Shown: piece after piece, positions 6,189-10,568 of the stretch
Layout: the number at the start of each line of letters is the position of its first letter
Position numbering within the stretch: the first letter of the stretch is position 1
NCBI GenBank assembly: GCA_030042885.1
Contig: JASHYW010000118.1
Coordinates: 1 to 10,568, forward strand
DNA length: 10,568 nucleotides
Direction of reading: 5' to 3'
From: Streptosporangiaceae bacterium
GTDB taxonomy: Bacteria; Actinomycetota; Actinomycetes; Streptosporangiales; Streptosporangiaceae
The notes under the pieces: model-generated
Told to the model about the DNA's origin: nothing
The model's input: the letters and a program-made list of their open reading frames with translations, nothing else
Databases searched by the model: none
Position numbers and translations under genes: made by a program

Positions 6189-6968
6189 TCAGGTGAGCGC
6201 GGACAGGATGACGCCACCGCGGCCTGCGCCCAGGTCGCGGGAGATGGCGTGGGCGGCCTCGGTGACCAAGGCGGCCAGGTCGTCGCGGATCCCGGGGGCC
6301 AGCAGGCGGCCGGCCGCGCCAACCACGCCGATGGCGCCGGCCACGACGCCGCCGCGGGCCCAGATGGGGGCGGCCAGGCCGGCGTCGCCGACGGTGGCTT
6401 CCTGGTCTTCGATCGCGTAGCCGCGCTGGCGGACCTGGCCCAGCGCGCGGGTCAGCGCGGCCCTGGTCGTCTTGGTCTTGCCGGTCAGCGGGGCCAGGTC
6501 GGCGGCCAGCGCCCGGGCCCGGGCCGCGGCGGGCAGGTAGGCCACGATCGCGTGGCCCAGCGCGCAGGCGTGCCACGGGATCGCGGCGCCGACCTCCAGG
6601 ATCTGCACCGTGTTGTCCGGCCGGAACACGTGGTGCAGCACGATCACCCGGGACCCGGACAGGGTCGCGACCCAGACCGCCTCGCCGGCCCGCTGGGCCA
6701 GCGACTCGGCCCACCGCAGCGAACGCGCGCGCAGCTCCGACCCGTCCAGGTAGGCGTTGCCGAGCTGCAGCACGCCCGGTCCCAGGCTGTACTTGCCCGT
6801 GTCGGGATCCTGCGCGACCAGGTCGTGCGCCTCCAGCGTGCGCAGCAGCCCGTGCACGGTGGGCTTGGCCAGCCCGACCCGCTCGGCGATCTCGGTCACG
6901 CCGAGACGCGGCGTCCCCGACCCCAGCACAGCCAGGATCTGCGCCGCACGGTGGACCGACTGGATCAT
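6189..6968 (-). CDS. IclR-family transcriptional regulator, GylR-like
   Basis: This 259-residue DNA-binding regulator has an N-terminal winged helix-turn-helix (LGVTEIAERVGLAKPTVHGL, about 22-41) and a C-terminal IclR effector domain. The segment HHVFRPDNTVQILEVGA followed by a conserved HACALGHA resembles, from memory, GylR, the IclR-type repressor of the glycerol operon in Streptomyces. Given glpF, glpK and the dehydrogenase on either side, control of glycerol use with glycerol or glycerol-3-phosphate as effector is the natural reading, though the ligand is not visible in sequence. The ATG at 6968 sits inside a 13-base tandem repeat, and an in-frame stop lies close upstream, so no longer start is possible. 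The only ribosome-binding-like sequence is GAAGTG within the repeat. The gene is divergent from glpF across a 479-base gap, and self-regulation is likely. Confidence 0.93.
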   Translation of the reverse strand: MIQSVHRAAQILAVLGSGTPRLGVTEIAERVGLAKPTVHGLLRTLEAHDLVAQDPDTGKYSLGPGVLQLGNAYLDGSELRARSLRWAESLAQRAGEAVWVATLSGSRVIVLHHVFRPDNTVQILEVGAAIPWHACALGHAIVAYLPAAARARALAADLAPLTGKTKTTRAALTRALGQVRQRGYAIEDQEATVGDAGLAAPIWARGGVVAGAIGVVGAAGRLLAPGIRDDLAALVTEAAHAISRDLGAGRGGVILSALT

Positions 6969-6993
6969 GTCATCACTTCATGTCATCACTTCA
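6966..6993. repeat. 13-base tandem repeat over the regulator start codon
   Basis: CATGTCATCACTT occurs twice in perfect tandem (6966-6978 and 6979-6991), followed by two more matching bases. The first unit contains the start codon of the IclR gene and the second duplicates it 13 bases upstream. Because 13 is not a multiple of three, the copied ATG is in another frame and stops after two codons. The repeat could be a pair of binding sites for the regulator (spacing slightly more than one helical turn) or a recent slippage duplication. Confidence 0.9.
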
Positions 6994-7030
6994 GCAAAAC
7001 CGAACCCTATTCAGCATGCATCGCTGTACC

Positions 7031-7063
7031 GCCGCCGGGCACGGGACGGCCCGGCCCGGCGGC
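7031..7063. repeat. GC-rich inverted repeat, 9-base arms
   Basis: GCCGCCGGG (7031-7039) and CCCGGCGGC (7055-7063) are perfect inverted repeats around a 15-base loop. On the minus strand this would form a stable hairpin about 65 bases inside any long leader of the regulator transcript. No T run follows on either strand. Its role is unknown. Confidence 0.45.
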
Positions 7064-7208
7064 GAAGGCGCCGCGAACCTGGCCGCGCCATGCAGGGAGC
7101 TGGCTCCTGACATGGAGTTCACGAGGCCGTTGCGGAAGATGTCGCCGCTTGCGGTCCATGATCGGAAGCTGGCTGATCCCTCTTGACCGGCCCCGGTACC
7201 AGGTTTAT

Positions 7209-7238
7209 GTTTTGTGAAACGGAGTTCGGCGATGTCAA
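7209..7238 (-). promoter_or_regulatory. Possible minus-strand promoter with overlapping palindrome
   Basis: Read on the minus strand, an exact TTGACA (7238 to 7233) could be a -35 box. Seventeen bases on is ACAAAA (7215 to 7210), a poor -10. The palindrome GTTT-N4-AAAC (7209-7220) overlaps the -10 position, as an operator might. If real, the promoter would give the regulator a leader of about 235 bases. The weak -10 keeps this tentative. Confidence 0.2.
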
Positions 7239-7394
7239 ACAAGTTAAGGATAGCCTACCGCGGAGGAGGTGAGAAGCCCCGGCCGCGCGGGGGGCCCAGG
7301 GCGGAATCCAAGGCAGCGCCCTAGTTTCCGCTTCACGTCACACACACGCGTAACAAGGGTGCTACGCGCGACCAGAGCAATCCTGGCCGCGTGA

Positions 7395-7427
7395 TTGCGA
7401 TGCATGCGGGCCGTACCGCATGCGCAA
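7395..7427 (+). promoter_or_regulatory. Strong dyad just before the glpF ribosome binding site
   Basis: GCATGCGG (7402-7409) and CCGCATGC (7416-7423) are perfect eight-base arms around a six-base spacer. TTGC (7395-7398) and GCAA (7424-7427) extend the dyad after a three-base bulge. It ends nine bases before AGGAGG (7436-7441) of glpF. It could be an operator for the neighbouring IclR protein or a hairpin in the glpF leader that affects translation. The dyad is seen directly; the function is inferred. Confidence 0.5.
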
Positions 7428-7447
7428 GAACGGTTAGGAGGGTGGAA

Positions 7448-8407
7448 GTGGCTGATATAACTCCTTTGCGGGGAGAAGGCCGCACAGTCGGCCGGATCGC
7501 CGGCATATGGGGCGAGTGCCTGGCGGAGTTCTTCGGAACGTTCGTCCTGATCGTTTTCGGTGACGGCGTGGTGGCCATGGCGGTGGCCGCCCTGCCCGGC
7601 TCGGGGCGCACCGCGACTCCCACGACGATCTTCGTCGGGGTCGGCGACTGGCTGCTGATCGCGTTCGGGTGGGGTTTCGCCGTCTGCATGGCGGTCTACG
7701 TCGCAGGCGGCGTGAGCGGCGCTCACATCAACCCGGCGGTCACGCTGGCGCTGGCTGTCCGGCGCAAGTTCCCGTGGCGCAGCGTCGGCTGGTACTGGCT
7801 CGCGCAGGTGGTCGGCGCGTTCGTCGGGGCCGCTCTGGTCTACCTGCTTTTCCACGAGGCTATCTACGCGACCAACATAGCGAGGGCTACCCCGAGGAGC
7901 TCGGGCTCGGCGCTGGCGACGTTCTCGATCTTCGCCACGTTCCCGGCCAAGTACTACGCCGGATCGGTCTGGCTCCCGTTCCTCGACGAAATTGTCCTCA
8001 CCGCATTCCTGCTCATCTTCGTCGTGGCCATCACGGACTCCAGGAACCAGCTGCCCGGGTCGAACCTGCCGCCGCTGCTCATCGGCTTCGCGGTGTTCGC
8101 GATCGGCGCGTCCCTCGGCGCCAACACCGGTTACGGCATCAACCCGGCCCGTGACTTCGGGCCCCGGCTTTTCGCCTTCGTCGCGGGGTGGGGAAAGGTG
8201 GCCCTTCCCGGGACCTACAGCGCGCCCGGATTCCACTTCAGTAACTACTGGTGGATACCGATAGTCGGGCCGCTGATCGGCGGCGTCATCGGCGTGCTCC
8301 TCTACGACTTCTTCATCGGCGACGTCCTGCACGCCAGGATAAAGCTGCACGAGGAAGTCCCGGTCGGCCGGGCCGGCCCGGAGCGCGAGGCCGGCGAGGC
8401 CGCCTGA
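7448..8407 (+). CDS. glpF: Glycerol facilitator, aquaglyceroporin (MIP family)
   Basis: This membrane channel lets glycerol diffuse into the cell, where GlpK traps it. The two half-helix motifs are SGAHINPAV (NPA at 95-97) and [13 protein letters not shown] (NPA at 232-234). The second NPA is followed by Arg and then D236, the aquaglyceroporin mark rather than that of a pure water channel. Six hydrophobic segments can be followed, starting with [19 protein letters not shown]. The length of 319 residues exceeds the roughly 280 of E. coli GlpF; an extended loop at about 50-66 and another at 136-175 account for most of it. The start is GTG at 7448 with AGGAGG (7436-7441) six bases upstream; an in-frame GTG at 7442 is too close. 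The gene opens the right arm and is followed by a hairpin, then dhaK, so it may be expressed more strongly than the genes behind it. Confidence 0.93.
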   Translation: MADITPLRGEGRTVGRIAGIWGECLAEFFGTFVLIVFGDGVVAMAVAALPGSGRTATPTTIFVGVGDWLLIAFGWGFAVCMAVYVAGGVSGAHINPAVTLALAVRRKFPWRSVGWYWLAQVVGAFVGAALVYLLFHEAIYATNIARATPRSSGSALATFSIFATFPAKYYAGSVWLPFLDEIVLTAFLLIFVVAITDSRNQLPGSNLPPLLIGFAVFAIGASLGANTGYGINPARDFGPRLFAFVAGWGKVALPGTYSAPGFHFSNYWWIPIVGPLIGGVIGVLLYDFFIGDVLHARIKLHEEVPVGRAGPEREAGEAA

Positions 8408-8418
8408 GGGTGAGTCCG

Positions 8419-8463
8419 GACGGGCCACCGGCCCGGTGCCGTGCGCCAGTTCGGTGGCCCGTC
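8419..8463 (+). terminator. Long perfect hairpin between glpF and dhaK, attenuator or partial terminator
   Basis: GACGGGCCACCG (8419-8430) and CGGTGGCCCGTC (8452-8463) are perfect 12-base arms with a 21-base loop; one more G-T pair extends the stem. Only a short T-poor stretch follows (TTCC), so it is not a textbook intrinsic terminator, but actinomycete terminators often lack T runs. A competing small fold, CACC with GGTG (8426-8438), shares part of the left arm. Lying between glpF and dhaK, it may lower dhaK-dhaL-glpK expression or stabilise the glpF message. Confidence 0.55.
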
Positions 8464-8510
8464 TTCCGCCCACAACCAGCCGGAAGCTAAGGCACAGGAG
8501 GCCTGGAAAG

Positions 8511-9512
<1,002 letters not shown>

Positions 9513-10154
9513 GTGCCGTTTTCCTGTGACCAGGTCTACGGCTGGATCAGGGCGTTCGCCGCCACGGTCGCGGAGAACAAGGACTACCTGACCGAGCTGG
9601 ACTCCGCTATCGGCGACGCGGATCACGGCATCAACATGAACCGCGGCATGCAGGCGGTGCTCGCGAAGCTGGGAGGGGACGGCCAAGCCGACGTCGGCGC
9701 TCTGCTGAAAACCGTCGGCATGACCCTGGTCTCCACCGTCGGCGGTGCGGCTGGCCCGCTCTACGGCACCCTGTTCCTCCAGATGGGCTCGTCGGCGGCG
9801 GGCAAGCCGGACCTGTCGGGCGAGGACTGGGCGGCCGCGCTGGCGGCCGGGGTGGCCGGCGTGCAGCGCCGGGGCAAGGCCGAGCTCGGGGACAAGACAA
9901 TGATCGACGCCCTGGTGCCCGCGGTGGAGGCACTCCGGTCTTCGCTGGCCGGCGGCGCCACCGCGGGCGAGGCGCTACGCCGGTCGGCGGAGGCCGCGCG
10001 GGAGGGCATGATCGCGACCATACCGCTGGTGGCCCGCAAGGGCCGGGCCAGCTACCTGGGCGAGCGGAGCGCCGATCACCAGGACCCAGGGGCGACGTCG
10101 TCCTGGCTGCTCCTGCAGACAGCAGCGGAGACGCTCGCAGCCAAGGAGAGCTAG
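9513..10154 (+). CDS. dhaL: Dihydroxyacetone kinase ADP-binding subunit DhaL (second copy)
   Basis: This is the nucleotide-binding partner of the DhaK just upstream. The 213 residues match the E. coli subunit closely in length. The metal ligands are D30, D35 and D37 in [11 protein letters not shown], the same numbering as in E. coli. [21 protein letters not shown] and [19 protein letters not shown] follow in order. The start is GTG at 9513, immediately after the dhaK TAG, with only a weak GGGG upstream, which suggests translation by ribosomes finishing dhaK. It shares most signature motifs with the first dhaL in this window but differs between them, so the copies are not a recent duplication. 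No dhaM follows; glpK comes 32 bases later. The phosphoryl donor therefore lies outside the window or is ATP exchanged directly on DhaL. Confidence 0.94.
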   Translation: MPFSCDQVYGWIRAFAATVAENKDYLTELDSAIGDADHGINMNRGMQAVLAKLGGDGQADVGALLKTVGMTLVSTVGGAAGPLYGTLFLQMGSSAAGKPDLSGEDWAAALAAGVAGVQRRGKAELGDKTMIDALVPAVEALRSSLAGGATAGEALRRSAEAAREGMIATIPLVARKGRASYLGERSADHQDPGATSSWLLLQTAAETLAAKES

Positions 10155-10186
10155 TAGCAGCAAGGAACGTGACAAAGGAGACACAA

Positions 10187-10568
10187 ATGGCTGACTATGC
10201 AGCAGCGCTGGACCAGGGCACGACCTCCACGCGCTTCATGATCTTCGACCACCGGGGCCAGGTCGTGGGCATCGACCAGAAAGAGCACGAGCAGATCTAC
10301 CCGAAGCCGGGCTGGGTGGAGCACAACGCCAACGAGATCTGGGAACGCTGCCAGGAGGTCATCCAGGGTGCCCTGAGCAAGGCCAATCTCTCGCCCTCGG
10401 ACCTCGCCGCCGTCGGCGTCACCAACCAGCGCGAGACCACGGTGGTCTGGGACCGCAACACCGGCGAGCCGGTGCACAACGCGGTGGTCTGGCAGGACAC
10501 CAGGACCGCCGGGATCTGCAACGAGCTGTCGGCCAACGGCGGCCAGGACCGGTTCCGGCCCACGACCG
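10187..10568 (+). CDS. glpK: Glycerol kinase, N-terminal part (3' end outside window)
   Basis: GlpK uses ATP to make sn-glycerol-3-phosphate from glycerol, trapping it in the cell. About 127 codons are visible. The ATP-binding [10 protein letters not shown] (7-16) of the FGGY kinase fold, [20 protein letters not shown], and the substrate-contact motif TNQRET with R82 and E83 (R83 and E84 in E. coli numbering) followed by VVWQDTRT are all as in true glycerol kinase rather than other FGGY sugar kinases. The ATG at 10187 follows AAAGGAG (10174-10180) by six bases. It lies 32 bases after dhaL on the same strand, apparently in one transcript with dhaK and dhaL. Its product is the expected substrate of the dehydrogenase encoded on the left arm. 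Confidence 0.97.
   Translation, partial: MADYAAALDQGTTSTRFMIFDHRGQVVGIDQKEHEQIYPKPGWVEHNANEIWERCQEVIQGALSKANLSPSDLAAVGVTNQRETTVVWDRNTGEPVHNAVVWQDTRTAGICNELSANGGQDRFRPTT

Larger units (their letters stand above)
6994..7447. other. Long regulatory gap between the regulator gene and glpF
   Basis: No convincing protein gene or RNA gene is seen in these 454 bases. A plus-strand frame from 6980 to 7186 lacks a ribosome binding site; another from GTG 7269 to 7394 follows GGAGGAG with no spacing. The stretch 7201-7256 is unusually AT-rich for this DNA and is the likely promoter core. Inverted repeats are at 7031-7063, 7298-7303 with 7317-7322 (AGGGCG/CGCCCT), 7347-7352 with 7363-7368 (CGCGTA/TACGCG), and 7402-7423. 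The motif ATGTCA or its complement is at 7108-7113 and 7232-7237, and CTTCACGTCA at 7331-7340. A long glpF leader is suggested. Confidence 0.6.

Noticed and set aside
6966..6993. CRISPR or larger repeat array
   Set aside because: Only two adjacent 13-base units without spacers; it does not recur as an array.
6980..7186. Plus-strand 68-codon frame starting in the tandem repeat
   Set aside because: No ribosome binding site, mixed composition, and it lies across GC-rich hairpins of the regulatory gap.
7269..7394. 41-codon frame after GGAGGAG, possible glpF leader peptide
   Set aside because: The GTG touches the GGAGG with no spacing, and the Arg-rich product looks like random high-GC coding.

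Overview
The window is high-GC DNA with GC-rich third codon positions, strong AGGAGG-type ribosome binding sites, GTG starts and tightly packed genes. Together with an SMC of bacterial type, a ferritin-like (MiaE_2-type) protein, and a GylR-like IclR regulator beside glycerol genes, this points to an actinomycete (Actinomycetia). I cannot place it to genus from this sequence.

Layout. Positions 1-966 hold the C-terminal end of smc. It converges on a ferritin-like protein gene (973-1668, minus). That gene is divergent from plsC, a lysophosphatidate acyltransferase (1756-2439). From about 2440 to the end of the window everything I recognise concerns glycerol and dihydroxyacetone. The left arm (plus strand) is a GlpA-type glycerol-3-phosphate dehydrogenase flavoprotein (2568-3761), then an SdhB/FrdB-type iron-sulfur subunit (3748-4509), two SdhC/SdhD-type membrane subunits (4506-4934 and 4965-5357), and a dhaL (5474-6154). 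An IclR/GylR-type regulator (6189-6968, minus) sits in the middle. It is separated by a 479-base regulatory gap from the right arm (plus strand): the glycerol facilitator glpF (7448-8407), dhaK (8511-9512), a second dhaL (9513-10154) and the start of glpK (10187 onward, cut by the window end).

How it works together (inference). Glycerol enters through GlpF, GlpK makes glycerol-3-phosphate, and the flavoprotein oxidises it to dihydroxyacetone phosphate. Dihydroxyacetone would be phosphorylated to the same product by DhaK plus DhaL. The IclR protein probably controls both arms.

The most notable point is the left arm. A GlpA lacking the C-terminal iron-sulfur domain of the E. coli protein is encoded, with overlapping reading frames, beside a complete set of succinate dehydrogenase/fumarate reductase electron-transfer subunits, and no SdhA is present. 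This suggests a hybrid glycerol-3-phosphate:quinone oxidoreductase: a GlpA head on an SDH-type FeS and cytochrome b module. A second oddity is that two DhaL and one DhaK are present but no DhaM, the usual PTS phosphoryl donor.
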